From the NCBI GenBank assembly GCA_913063055.1, contig CAJXZK010000006.1, positions 1 to 43,990 on the forward strand: a stretch of 43,990 nucleotides of DNA, given 5' to 3'. Made by a program: the position numbers and the translations under genes. The stretch comes from an uncultured bacterium (GTDB lineage Bacteria > Cyanobacteriota > Vampirovibrionia > Obscuribacterales > Obscuribacteraceae). Under the pieces are notes generated by a model. That model was not told where the DNA came from. It was given only the letters and a program-made list of their open reading frames with translations, and searched no databases. Below are positions 27,279-39,599 of the stretch, in pieces (position 1 is the first letter of the stretch; every line of letters starts with the position of its first letter).

Positions 27279-27757
27279 TAGCAGGCCTCCTCAAGCGCTT
27301 TCTTCACCTGGCTTCTATCGATGCCAGAGGCAACATGACTAGTACCGATCAGTTTGCCCATCATGATGTTGACCAATTCAATTTCACGATCAACTAGCTG
27401 ATCTACCAGACCCTTCTTTTCTTCAGCCAACTCGACTCGTGCCGCATCTAGTCTTTGACGACCGCCAGCTTGCACTTTCGAGATTTCTTCATTACGTAGT
27501 TTCTGGGAGGCGGTGACGCCCTCATTGATAATCGATTGGGCCTTGTTGCGCACATCGGCTAAGCTTTTCTGGTAGTCCACCAGAACTAAGTCAGCTTCGG
27601 CACGTAAGGCCTTTGAAGCTTCCAAATCTTTCTCAATTTTGGCAGCCCGCGCCTCCAGAACCTTGGCCACGGGCTTGACAAAGACCAAGTCTAAAGCCCA
27701 AATAAAGGCTAAAAAACTGATCAATAGGACGACGACTGTACCGTTTAGCTCGAGCAT
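27278..27757 (-). CDS. ATP synthase F0 b' subunit
   Basis: This 159-residue second b-type subunit has an N-terminal membrane helix (TVVVLLISFLAFIWALDLVF), then VKPVAKVLEARAAKIEKDLEAS and a coiled coil. Its position, directly after c and before b, and its shorter length identify it as b' (called atpG or atpF2 in cyanobacteria). It forms the peripheral stalk with b. Confidence 0.9.
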   Translation of the reverse strand: MLELNGTVVVLLISFLAFIWALDLVFVKPVAKVLEARAAKIEKDLEASKALRAEADLVLVDYQKSLADVRNKAQSIINEGVTASQKLRNEEISKVQAGGRQRLDAARVELAEEKKGLVDQLVDREIELVNIMMGKLIGTSHVASGIDRSQVKKALEEAC

Positions 27758-27824
27758 TTTGTTGAATTACTCTCTGATTCCACTACTAACTCTTAAATCC
27801 AACTTTGGTCTATAACACCGTTGT

Positions 27825-28118
27825 TTACGGGGTTTTGCCAAGGCCGAAGAGCTGAAGTGAAACTAGGAAAGCGAATAGACCAAGAGCTTCCATCAAAGCG
27901 GCGAAAATGATGCCGTTGATAAGCAATTTGCCTTGCATTTCAGGTTGGCGAGCCATACCTTCTAGAGCTCTAGAAGCAGCGATACCGATGCCGATACCAG
28001 GTACGCCTACACCGATAGCTCCCAAGCCTGCGCCGATGAGGGCTGCTGCTCTGATTACAGTTTGACTATCAATTCCGCCCGCGACGGCTCCGGCCTGGGC
28101 AATCAGTTGGTGGTCCAC
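27825..28118 (-). CDS. atpE: ATP synthase F0 c subunit
   Basis: This is the proteolipid that forms the rotor ring. I place the start at the GTG at 28118, which has AAGGAGA seven bases upstream; the frame extends further, but those residues are not c-like. This gives 97 residues, longer than the usual ~81 because of ~15 extra N-terminal residues. Helix 1 carries the glycine-rich packing motif (GAGLGAIGVGVPGIGIG), the loop is ARQPE, and helix 2 has the ion-binding Glu77 in LMEALGLF. The position that is Gln in sodium-binding rings is Ile44, and Glu77 is followed by Ala rather than Ser, so proton coupling is expected. Confidence 0.95.
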   Translation of the reverse strand: MDHQLIAQAGAVAGGIDSQTVIRAAALIGAGLGAIGVGVPGIGIGIAASRALEGMARQPEMQGKLLINGIIFAALMEALGLFAFLVSLQLFGLGKTP

Positions 28119-28492
28119 AGAAAATCTCCTTAACACAATCGAAAAATTTCGCCAGCTATTTTGAACTGTCGCTCCATAGCGGAACGAATTCAAAAGGCGT
28201 ACTGATTATATCAGTCGATGCATAACCCCAAAATCGCCCCATTGGCGCTTAAAAGCGGTTAAGCAGCAACAGAACTGGCTGCCCAAGCGCTTTCTATTCT
28301 ATGTCGTTAAAATTGAGCCGTGAAAGCAGCTAATTAAAGTGAACAATTTCCTAACGAAGTTAGTAACTAAACACTGCACTAGCAGCCATTGTTGATAGCA
28401 AGTAGCCAAGACCACTCCGATTGAGAAGTTCTTGGCTACCAGCAAAGTCAAATTGTGAACACAGTGAACGATGAACAATGAGCGGTTAAGAC
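28119..28492 (-). other. 374-bp gap inside the atp operon between a and c genes
   Basis: No credible coding sequence is present; the long minus-strand frame here overlaps atpB out of frame and has no family signature. The stretch includes a 10-bp hairpin at 28402-28439 and repeated GTTCA(C/T) motifs near 28450-28475. It could be a leader for the c gene, whose product is needed in many copies. Confidence 0.5.
28402..28439 (-). other. Inverted repeat in the a-c intergenic region
   Basis: GTAGCCAAGA (28402-28411) and TCTTGGCTAC (28430-28439) form a perfect 10-bp stem around an 18-nt loop. No T-run follows on the minus strand. It may affect stability or translation of the atpE message. Confidence 0.5.
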
Positions 28493-29254
28493 CTAGTGGT
28501 GGTCGGCCACTGCTGCACCGATGTAGATAGATGTAAGAAGGGTGAAGACGAAGGCCTGAACAACAGCGATGAAGACTTCGAAGGCCATCACAAACGAAGG
28601 CAAGATCACAGGACACATACCCAAGAAAGCGCTTCTCAACATTTCGTCGGCGGTGATTACCAGAAGAAGACGAAGAGCTAGTGTTGCAGGACGAACCACA
28701 AGGTCGAGCCACTCAAGCGGAGCGATTGGCTTCCATAAGAAAAGACCAACATAGTGATGACCATGAGCCAAAGCTCCTGATACCAGGTAAGTAACAATGG
28801 CCAGACCAGCAAGACCAGCTGTGACGTTGAAATCAGTGGTGGCAGCAGCCACTTCAAAGTGCTTGCCGTCGACATGGGGCCACCAGGACATATGCTCGAG
28901 CACTTGATAAGGCAGAATGCCAATTAAGTTACTAGCCAAGATAAACATGAATAGACCGCAGAGAAGCGGCATATAAGGCTTATAGCGATGATCACCGATT
29001 GAGCCTTTGGCAATATCGAGAATGAAGGTATAAAGCCCTTCAAGAATTCCCTGGCCTTTGCCACCGGGACCTTCGACAGTGAGATTACTGGTAATGGCCG
29101 AGCAGCTTAAGAGAATCAGGCCCATGGCAGTCCAGCTGAGAATGATGGTGTCAGCGTGAATATCGCCCACAGTTCCCAGGTTCAAGGGCAACTGAATGCC
29201 GGTGATCGATGGGTCGTGTACTAATTCTTTTAAGGGTAAACTCTCGCCTAACAT
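28493..29254 (-). CDS. atpB: ATP synthase F0 a subunit
   Basis: This 253-residue membrane protein forms the proton half-channels next to the c ring. Several long hydrophobic segments are visible, with the family segment LLCGLFMFILASNLIGILPY. The key arginine is Arg195 in the helix LALRLLLVITADE. The residues after it are unusual: most a subunits read RLFGN there, while this one reads RLLLV. The rest of the protein looks intact. A 374-bp gap separates it from atpE and a 210-bp gap from the upstream AtpI/AtpZ gene; neither holds a gene. Confidence 0.93.
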   Translation of the reverse strand: MLGESLPLKELVHDPSITGIQLPLNLGTVGDIHADTIILSWTAMGLILLSCSAITSNLTVEGPGGKGQGILEGLYTFILDIAKGSIGDHRYKPYMPLLCGLFMFILASNLIGILPYQVLEHMSWWPHVDGKHFEVAAATTDFNVTAGLAGLAIVTYLVSGALAHGHHYVGLFLWKPIAPLEWLDLVVRPATLALRLLLVITADEMLRSAFLGMCPVILPSFVMAFEVFIAVVQAFVFTLLTSIYIGAAVADHH

Positions 29255-29464
29255 TCAGCTATTCCCGCTCTTTTAGAGGTAAGTCATATAAAAATTTTGA
29301 AGCTTCGCTTCGGTTGGCTTCTCTACTTGATTACGCCGCCAAATTTCGCCGCTCAGTCAAGGAGAAGTCGCCTCAAATAATAGCAGATAGGCTTTGGCCA
29401 AATTGGCGCCAGCAAAAGCTTTGATTATTGAGGGAAAAGATTGGCAGCGCCACCCAAGACTGGT

Positions 29465-29698
29465 TCAGCGCTTCTTGTCCATGTCGTTTGAACGTTTTAT
29501 AACAAAGGCAATGCCAAGGCCAAAACCAATGGATATACCGACAATCACGCCATAGGGTGAAGACTGGAAACGCCCATCCATCCAGGCTCCCGCGAAATAA
29601 CCGAGCACAGTTAAGACGACTATTGCCGAGCCCAGCTCTGAAGCCATCATAATTTGAGCGCCCAGTCCGCCCATCGGTTCGTCGGTTTGATTCTTCAT
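29465..29698 (-). CDS. AtpI/AtpZ-family ATP synthase accessory protein
   Basis: This 77-residue protein (ATG at 29698; an in-frame TTG at 29731 would add 11 residues) has two membrane helices, LGSAIVVLTVLGYFAGAWMD and YGVIVGISIGFGLGIAFV. It has the pattern of the F0F1 assembly/Mg-transport accessory family. Family members help assemble the c ring or supply magnesium. Being first in the atp operon, ahead of the a subunit, supports this. AtpI and AtpZ are hard to separate by eye at this length. Confidence 0.8.
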   Translation of the reverse strand: MKNQTDEPMGGLGAQIMMASELGSAIVVLTVLGYFAGAWMDGRFQSSPYGVIVGISIGFGLGIAFVIKRSNDMDKKR

Positions 29699-29954
29699 AA
29701 AGTTTTCAACATACCTATGGGAAAGCGTCAAATTCCGGCGCTAATTCTAATGTACACCCTAGAACATAGGTTTTAAGTTTAGGCAGCTTTTGAGCGCTAA
29801 AACCGGGCATAAGTGAAAATGTAGAGACCTAGCTAGAGCAGTTGAAATGCTAAGAGCAAATTCATGCTATGAGTATTAAGTCTTTATCTTTAGAATAGAC
29901 TTTAGTCCAGATGGGTCTAGGTTGGTCTAGACAGGTAAGAGGAGTTATCAGTAG

Positions 29955-33455
<3,501 letters not shown>

Positions 33456-33469
<14 letters not shown>

Positions 33470-34349
33470 GCACAGTTTTGACCAGCTCGAGATACTGATC
33501 CAAAAAGTGGTCGTCGATATATTCCATATCGCCTGCAACTGGAATGAAGCTTCTTCTGCGCGTTTCAAGATCTGGCACCATTGCCTCCCTCCGTTCCTGC
33601 TCTTCCAAAATATGCACGATAATCTCCATCCCTAAATCTGGATAACCGGCCAGTGCAGATAGTATGGAGTCTGAAACCCGCACGGATGGAGCTCTATTAG
33701 ACCGAAGCTCGCCAGCAGGAAGAGGACGGTATTTATTGAATGATGGAAACACTTTTCGCACCGCCGGTTCATCTATATGCTTCTGGCAAAGAAGAAAAAG
33801 GTCTTTCGCCAGCCAGGGCTCTGTAACCTGCGGCAGTAAGTCGTTTTTGATACCGCTCACGTAATAGTCGAGAACCTTCGCGCCATGCTCCTTCCATATG
33901 TCTTTGGATAAATAGCTAGACGAATATTCAGGCAAGTCATTGGTAACGGTTGTGAAATACTGATCAATTGGACCACACCGATATGTGCGGGAAAGAGGAT
34001 CTATGGGTAGTCTCTGAATCTGTGAGAGCATACGAACAGTGGGAACGTGCACCATAGTCATATAGACCCCATAGTGATAGCGGCCGCCTCTAGGCTTGCG
34101 CACATTTACGTCAATCACAATCACTGTCTCACCATTGCGCAAAATGCTTATGGCAATAGACTCGCCACGAACTTGCCAATCAAGAATAGATTTCTCCAAG
34201 TAGATGAGTTCGCTATCCTCAAGCTCAAGCAAACTCTGAGCTGCGGGGTTAAGAACCGGCGCCAGTTGGCAAAATCCAAGCTCAGACAATTGGGCAGTAA
34301 GCGCCACAGCAAATTCATAGACGCAGTTCTTTATGATTTTCTTGGGCAC
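33456..34349 (-). CDS. Protein of unknown function
   Basis: I recognise no family. The frame opens at a TTG at 34385, but a GTG at 34349 has AGGG eight bases upstream and is the better start (297 residues). There is no signal peptide or membrane segment. The N-terminal half has alternating hydrophobic stretches (AISILRNGETVIVIDVNVRKP) like a beta sheet, and the C-terminal half is helical and charged. It is followed by nothing on its strand and lies 57 bp after the MshEN-repeat gene, with which it may be co-transcribed. Confidence 0.65.
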
Positions 34350-34406
34350 TTCATTCGCCCTATATAAGGAATAGCATCCGGGCAAATGTGCCGGAATAAA
34401 AACGGA

Positions 34407-35609
34407 TCAAGCTTTCCAACCTAGAAGGTTGAGAGTAGAAACAAAGTCGCCACGGCGCCAGAGCCAGACGTGGAAGGCAAAGATCAGCTGCTCGGCAGTA
34501 AGTACGCCCTGAGATATCAGTGCATGACCAGCTTTAATTGCGTCGAGCTTTTCTTGATCAACAAAGCCGCGATTAACTAAAAACTGCTCCAGCTTGTCAC
34601 TTTCACGCTGCTCGACAAGCCTTACCTGCTCTAGCTCTGCGCTATTGACGATACCGATAATTTCAATCATATCGACCAGGCTAAGATTCTCTTTTAGCTC
34701 GCTAAATGGCCGCACCATTACTGGTTTCATGGCGGCCAATTCTTCTACTGAAAATTCTAAGGGGCGGCCAGTCTTGGCACACAAACCGAGCATCTGGGCG
34801 GCACGAACAGGGTCAACAGTGCCTTCAGCTATATACTTTTGGGCACGCAAAGCTGAAGAGACAATAAGCTCACTGATGATGCCCTCGTCGACTAAAACCT
34901 GACCCAAAGGCTTAGCTTCGGCCATACTTTTTTCAACGCAAGAGAGCAAATCTAGCTCTGAAATAAGCTCAGAGAGCACAAATAGCTCACCTAAGCGGAC
35001 TGAATTTTCTTCGCGATAACGCTTCAAACCACCAAATTCGAGAATCTCTTCAATATGCTCGTTGTGCATATGGGAGAGCTTGAGCGCTCCGACAGCCTGG
35101 TCGTAGCCAATCTTACGCTCGTTAACCAAGAGTTGAGCCGTCAAACCAGCATAGGCCACCATTTCATTGACCGATTTCTGCAGCACCAGTACACGCACAA
35201 TCGGCAGGCCAGACAAAATACTAGTTTCGAGGGCCAGTGAAAGCTTATGGGGAGAAATGGCACCGGCATCGACAAAAAGCTTGCCGAGGTTGCGACCAAA
35301 ATTAATCGCTTCAATTTCGCAGCCAATAGAAAAAAGATTGTCGACAAAGGTGTCGCCATTGACGCGCATAAGCTTCAAAACATCACTAGCCTTTTCTGGG
35401 CTAATTAATCTCTCTCTAATCAAGTTTTGCGCCTGCAGGGTGCCGTTAAGCTCCCTTTCTGTAACCAGACCAGACTCCACCAAAACCTTACCCAGTGGAC
35501 TTTTGCGCCCCTTTGACATAACCAGGGCAGATTCAATACTGTCAGGAGAAACAAGGCCTGCGGCGACGAGCAAATCGCCAATTTGACTGGAAGTATGAGA
35601 TTGTGACAC
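34407..35609 (-). CDS. Protein of tandem MshEN/GspE-N-like modules
   Basis: This 400-residue soluble protein starts at a GTG. It is built from repeats resembling the N-terminal domain of type II secretion and MshE ATPases, with the pattern LGxLLVxxGLVxxxxLxxAL...LGxVLVxxGLV. Copies are visible at about 10-60 (IGDLLVAAGLVSPDSIESAL, then LGKVLVESGLVTERELNGTL), 108-160, 205-262 (LGELFV...LGQVLVDEGIIS) and 335-380 (LEQFLVNRGFVDQEKLDAI). No ATPase domain is attached. Some MshEN domains bind c-di-GMP, so this could be an effector, but the arginine of the binding motif is not clear in the first copy. It may form a unit with the downstream gene of unknown function. Confidence 0.7.
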   Translation of the reverse strand: MSQSHTSSQIGDLLVAAGLVSPDSIESALVMSKGRKSPLGKVLVESGLVTERELNGTLQAQNLIRERLISPEKASDVLKLMRVNGDTFVDNLFSIGCEIEAINFGRNLGKLFVDAGAISPHKLSLALETSILSGLPIVRVLVLQKSVNEMVAYAGLTAQLLVNERKIGYDQAVGALKLSHMHNEHIEEILEFGGLKRYREENSVRLGELFVLSELISELDLLSCVEKSMAEAKPLGQVLVDEGIISELIVSSALRAQKYIAEGTVDPVRAAQMLGLCAKTGRPLEFSVEELAAMKPVMVRPFSELKENLSLVDMIEIIGIVNSAELEQVRLVEQRESDKLEQFLVNRGFVDQEKLDAIKAGHALISQGVLTAEQLIFAFHVWLWRRGDFVSTLNLLGWKA

Positions 35610-35788
35610 CGGAACACCAAATAGCTACAAGAAAAGTATATCTGTTTGGCCCTACTCTTTCTATAGGGTGTAAACAGCCAAAATTAGCTTAATTCTAGTC
35701 AGATTAGCTATACCCTCACTATATAGTTGGCAGCACGAAGTAGCAGTTAAACACCTATAGCGATATGTTAAATACCTGCCGAATCCTC

Positions 35789-35802
35789 ACCACCTGCGGT
35801 GC
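35789..35802. repeat. 14-bp palindrome-containing repeat, copy 1
   Basis: ACCACCTGCGGTGC contains the inverted pair CACC/GGTG around TGC. An identical copy is found at 42374-42387, also intergenic. Confidence 0.6.
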
Positions 35803-35920
35803 GACTTGTTAGATAGATACAGTCTAGGAGCTAGACAGACAGAATATTGCCAAATCGACCCAAATAGATATTCAATCGATCAAAAAGTGGTGCTCAATCA
35901 AAGAAAAGTCAGAGAAAAAT

Positions 35921-35963
35921 CGGCAATTTGGGGCCAAAATGATGACAGCACGGCAATTTCGGG
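35921..35963 (+). repeat. Pair of 13-bp direct repeats upstream of smc
   Basis: CGGCAATTTGGGG (35921-35933) and CGGCAATTTCGGG (35951-35963) differ at one base and lie 30 bp apart, about three helical turns. They end 31 bp before the -35 box of the smc promoter, a fitting place for an activator or repressor. A shorter CGGCAAT recurs at 36025. Confidence 0.5.
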
Positions 35964-35994
35964 ATAATATTGTCATGCTAAGTATTGTCTACTC

Positions 35995-36023
35995 TTGACA
36001 CTAAATGCAGTGTGTAGTCTAAT
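35995..36023 (+). promoter_or_regulatory. Sigma-70-type promoter for smc
   Basis: A perfect TTGACA (35995-36000), a 17-bp spacer and TCTAAT (36018-36023, one mismatch) form a strong housekeeping promoter. The start of transcription would be near 36030, leaving a ~36-nt leader before the smc TTG. Confidence 0.75.
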
Positions 36024-36065
36024 GCGGCAATAGGGTGCCATCTCTAGCATCATTCAGGTGTATCT

Positions 36066-39000
36066 TTGCGAATCAAAGAAATCGAACTTGATAACTTCAA
36101 GTCATTCGGGAAGCAGACGTTAGTCCCACTATTAGATGGCTTCACGACCATCTCCGGGCCAAACGGTTCAGGCAAGTCAAACATCATTGACAGCCTGCTC
36201 TTTGCCTTGGGTTTATCTTCCACAAGAACAATGCGGGCTGAAAGATTGCCTGATCTGCTCAATAACTTGAGCGGCAAAACTGAAGCCAAAGTGCGTGTAC
36301 GCTTCTGTCACGACGACGGTGCCGAGCTTGAAGTGACCCGCAGAATCCGCGTAAAAGATACCGGCTATACATCTACTTATATACTTAACGGCCGCGTTGC
36401 CACTCTTACTGAAGTGCACGAAGAGCTGACCAAATACAACGTTAGCCCCACTGGCTACAACGTCATCATGCAAGGCGACGTCACCGGCATCGTCACCATG
36501 AGCTCCACCGAGCGCCGCAAAATCATCGACGAATTGGCGGGTGTGGCTGAATTCGACCGCCGTATTGATCAAGCCCAGAACGAGCTTGAGTCGGTTGGCG
36601 AAAAAATCGAACAGCAAAAAATCATTCTTACTGAGATTCTCTCTCGTCTTGAAACTCTGAAAACAGACCGAGATCAGGCTCTTAAGTATCTTGAGCTGAA
36701 AAATCAAAAAGAAGTAGTCGAGCGCGATCTCGTCTTTGTCCGTTCAGCTGATTTAGAAAACCGTTGCGCCATTGAGCTTAGAGAAATTGAAAAGCTCAAT
36801 AAAAAAGAAGAAGAACTGATCGAACGGTTACACCAAACTGAAGTCAATTTGCTCGGTCTGCGTACCGAAATGGGTCGCATCGATCAAGAAATTCGCGAGA
36901 AGGGCGGCAACGAGCAGCTCTTGCTGCGTCAAGAGCTAGAGACTAAGCGAGGCGAACTAACTCGCGAAGAGAACAAGCTCTCCAATTTAAATGGCGTTAT
37001 TGGTGAAAAATCCAAACAGTCCAAGCAAATTGGCGGCCAAATCAAGGCTATCGATAAACACCTTTCTGATATTTCCAAACAAAAGAAACAGCACCAAGCT
37101 GACCAGCAAGCGGTACGCATTGGCTTAATGGAGCGCCAGGGCGCTTTTAGCGCTGTCATGGCCGAAATTGAAGTTCTGCGCCAAGAGAAAGATAAGTCGT
37201 CAGACAAAATCTCTAACTTGCATGGTGATTTGCAGAAGCTCCGCGACGATCGTCACAGTCTTGAAGTTAAGAAAACAGAACTGCGCACCCGCCGTGAGTC
37301 GCTTGAGCGTGAGCTTGATGCCATGCGCACCAAAGCCACTGAGCAAATTACAAAGTCTGCTCAAACCAAAGGTCTGCTCGCCAAACAAGAAAAAGATTTT
37401 GTCGATCACCAGGCTTTAGTGGCCGGTATCGAGCGCTCTTTGCAACAGTACGAAGGCGAACTGGCTGGTACCAGAGAAGAAATTGAATCGAAGCGTCATG
37501 CCCAAGATACGGTTAATCGCCGCTTAATTGAGCTTGAAACCACCCGTGAAGTAGCTGGCGAATCTGGCTATGGTCGTGCGGTAGAGGCCATTTTGTCTGC
37601 CAATATTCCCGGAGTACACGGCACCATTGGCCAGCTAGGCTCCGTAGATGATCAATACACCACCGCTCTTGAAACCGCCATTGGTCCGCGTTTAGGACAT
37701 ATCGTTGTTGACGACGACCAGGTTGCTCAAGATTGCATTCAATATCTAAAAGCCAATCAGGCTGGTCGCGCTACTTTTGTACCTCTAAACAAAATTCAAA
37801 CCCAGCCTCCAGGATTGCTCCCCAATCGCCCAGGCATCATTGATTTTGCCTATAACCTCATTGATTTCAATCCTAAGTTTGTCAAAGCATTCCAATATGC
37901 TTGCGGCCAAACAATTATTGTCGACACCATGGAGAACGCCAGAAAGCTTCTAAACCAAGCTCGCATGGTTACTCTAGGCGGCGAACTATTCGACAAGTCA
38001 GGTAGTATCTCAGGTGGTAACGACAACAAAGCCAAGCTTCACTTTGGCAATCGTGGCGAAACTGACCTGGCTGTTCTTAAACAGACAGCTAAGAGTTTGG
38101 CCGACCAGGTGAGATGGCTGAAAGATTCGCTCAAAGAATTAGAGACAGCTCTAAATGAAGAGCGAGGCAAACTCAACAGCGCTCGTCAGGTTCTGGCTCA
38201 GAAATCTGCCGAACTCGATAACAACCGTAAGTCTGTCAAAAACATGGAAGACGACGTCGAGAGCATCAAACCGCAATTGCGCAGCAAGGGCGACGAGATG
38301 GACGTTATCGACCAAGAGACCGTGCAAGTTGATGCTCAGGTTAAGCTTTTAACCGCTGAGATAACCAAGCTAGAAGACTCACTTGAAGGTGCCCGCGATA
38401 AGGGCAAGAAGACTCACTTAGAGAAACTGATTATCGAATCAGAAGAACTAAGGCAAGCCCAGATTGCTGTCGAGACCGAGTTCAAAGAGCTACAGCGCTT
38501 AATCGACGTTACTGAAACCGAAGAGCGCGTTGAAATTAACAACCGCGAGAACCTCACCCTTCAGGCCAACGAATTGGGTGCTGAGTTAGATGAACTCGAA
38601 GGGCAAAGACCAACTCATGAAGCCGTCATAAATGGCATGCGCATTGCCATCGGTGAGATGGAGAAGAAAGTTTCGGCTATCTCCGATGAGCTTGAATCTA
38701 TGCGTAAAGCCAAAGAAGACATTCACGAGAAAGTGACTGCTTCTGAAATCGAGCGCACCAAAGTCGATCAAGAGCTGATTCGCGTCAAAGAGCATAGAAA
38801 TGAGCGCAAGATGACTCACTATGAAATTGAGCAACAATTAGTTCTAGTAAAAGAACAAATTGCGTTGATTCTGGCTGAAAATCCAAACTACGAACCACCT
38901 AATGCCGGTACCGTAGAGCAGCTCAAGCAGCAAGTAGAAAGACTGGAGCGCCGTATGCGCGCCTTAGAACCAGTCAACATGAAAGCTCTAGAGGACTACA

Positions 39001-39596
39001 ATCAGACAGAAGAGCGTCAAAGAGAGCTAGCTGAAAATCTAGAAACTCTCAGTGATGAACGCGAACAGATTGACCACCGCATCCTCGGCTATGGTCAATT
39101 GAAGAAAGAGAACTTCATGGAAGCCTTCACCGCTATTAATGCCAACTTCCAAGATATCTTCCATGAACTCTCCCACGGTACAGGCAGACTTGAGCTGGAG
39201 AACCCAGAGAGTCCGTTTGAAGGTGGCTTGATTATCCGAGCACAGCCGCGCGACAAGAAGATGCAACGCATTGAGGCTCTTTCTGGTGGAGAGAAGTCGC
39301 TTACCGCTCTATCCTTCGTGTTTGCCTTCCAGCGTTTCGCACCAGCACCGTTCTACGCCTTCGACGAAGTCGATATGATGCTTGATGGTGCTAACGCCGA
39401 GCGTTTGGCCCGCATGGTTAAGACCCAGTCAGCCAGCGCTCAATTTGTGGTGGTAAGTCTGCGTCGTCCAATGATTGAAAACGCTGACCATGCTATTGGC
39501 GTATCCCTGAGAGCTGATGGCTTCTCGCGGGTTGTCGGCATTAAAGAAGTGCAACTACCTGATGAGTCACAACTTCCTGTTGCAGCTGGAGCTTAG
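36066..39596 (+). CDS. smc: Chromosome segregation ATPase SMC
   Basis: This is the condensin subunit that extrudes and organises DNA loops. It has Walker A GPNGSGKSN (31-39), a long coiled coil, a hinge domain (about 510-660, with GVHGTIGQLGSVDDQY), a second coiled coil, the ABC signature LSGGEKS (1072-1078) and Walker B FDEVDMML (Asp1100, Glu1101). At 1176 residues it is full length. Translation starts at a TTG with AGGTG five bases upstream, and the conserved MRIKEIELDNFKSFG begins there. scpA follows after three bases and then scpB, which supply the kleisin and its partner. Confidence 0.97.
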   Translation: MRIKEIELDNFKSFGKQTLVPLLDGFTTISGPNGSGKSNIIDSLLFALGLSSTRTMRAERLPDLLNNLSGKTEAKVRVRFCHDDGAELEVTRRIRVKDTGYTSTYILNGRVATLTEVHEELTKYNVSPTGYNVIMQGDVTGIVTMSSTERRKIIDELAGVAEFDRRIDQAQNELESVGEKIEQQKIILTEILSRLETLKTDRDQALKYLELKNQKEVVERDLVFVRSADLENRCAIELREIEKLNKKEEELIERLHQTEVNLLGLRTEMGRIDQEIREKGGNEQLLLRQELETKRGELTREENKLSNLNGVIGEKSKQSKQIGGQIKAIDKHLSDISKQKKQHQADQQAVRIGLMERQGAFSAVMAEIEVLRQEKDKSSDKISNLHGDLQKLRDDRHSLEVKKTELRTRRESLERELDAMRTKATEQITKSAQTKGLLAKQEKDFVDHQALVAGIERSLQQYEGELAGTREEIESKRHAQDTVNRRLIELETTREVAGESGYGRAVEAILSANIPGVHGTIGQLGSVDDQYTTALETAIGPRLGHIVVDDDQVAQDCIQYLKANQAGRATFVPLNKIQTQPPGLLPNRPGIIDFAYNLIDFNPKFVKAFQYACGQTIIVDTMENARKLLNQARMVTLGGELFDKSGSISGGNDNKAKLHFGNRGETDLAVLKQTAKSLADQVRWLKDSLKELETALNEERGKLNSARQVLAQKSAELDNNRKSVKNMEDDVESIKPQLRSKGDEMDVIDQETVQVDAQVKLLTAEITKLEDSLEGARDKGKKTHLEKLIIESEELRQAQIAVETEFKELQRLIDVTETEERVEINNRENLTLQANELGAELDELEGQRPTHEAVINGMRIAIGEMEKKVSAISDELESMRKAKEDIHEKVTASEIERTKVDQELIRVKEHRNERKMTHYEIEQQLVLVKEQIALILAENPNYEPPNAGTVEQLKQQVERLERRMRALEPVNMKALEDYNQTEERQRELAENLETLSDEREQIDHRILGYGQLKKENFMEAFTAINANFQDIFHELSHGTGRLELENPESPFEGGLIIRAQPRDKKMQRIEALSGGEKSLTALSFVFAFQRFAPAPFYAFDEVDMMLDGANAERLARMVKTQSASAQFVVVSLRRPMIENADHAIGVSLRADGFSRVVGIKEVQLPDESQLPVAAGA

Positions 39597-39599
39597 TGC

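Larger units (their letters stand above)
35610..36065. other. 456-bp regulatory region between the MshEN-repeat gene and smc
   Basis: No gene is visible. The stretch holds a near-consensus promoter for smc (35995-36023), two direct repeats (35921-35963), a palindrome repeated elsewhere in the window (35789-35802), and AT-rich sequence close to the minus-strand gene. It must also carry the promoter for the 34407-35609 gene, which I could not pin down. Confidence 0.6.

Noticed and set aside
28299-28712. Minus-strand open frame of 137 codons overlapping atpB
   Set aside because: It is out of frame with the well-supported a subunit gene for most of its length, has no family signature and no ribosome site.
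29255-29464. A missing or degraded gene between the AtpI/AtpZ gene and atpB
   Set aside because: All three minus-strand frames are broken by stops and no AtpI-like stretch remains.
36066-39596. SMC-like protein as part of a defence system (for example Wadjet-type)
   Set aside because: Length, hinge, signature motif and adjacent scpA-scpB identify the housekeeping condensin.
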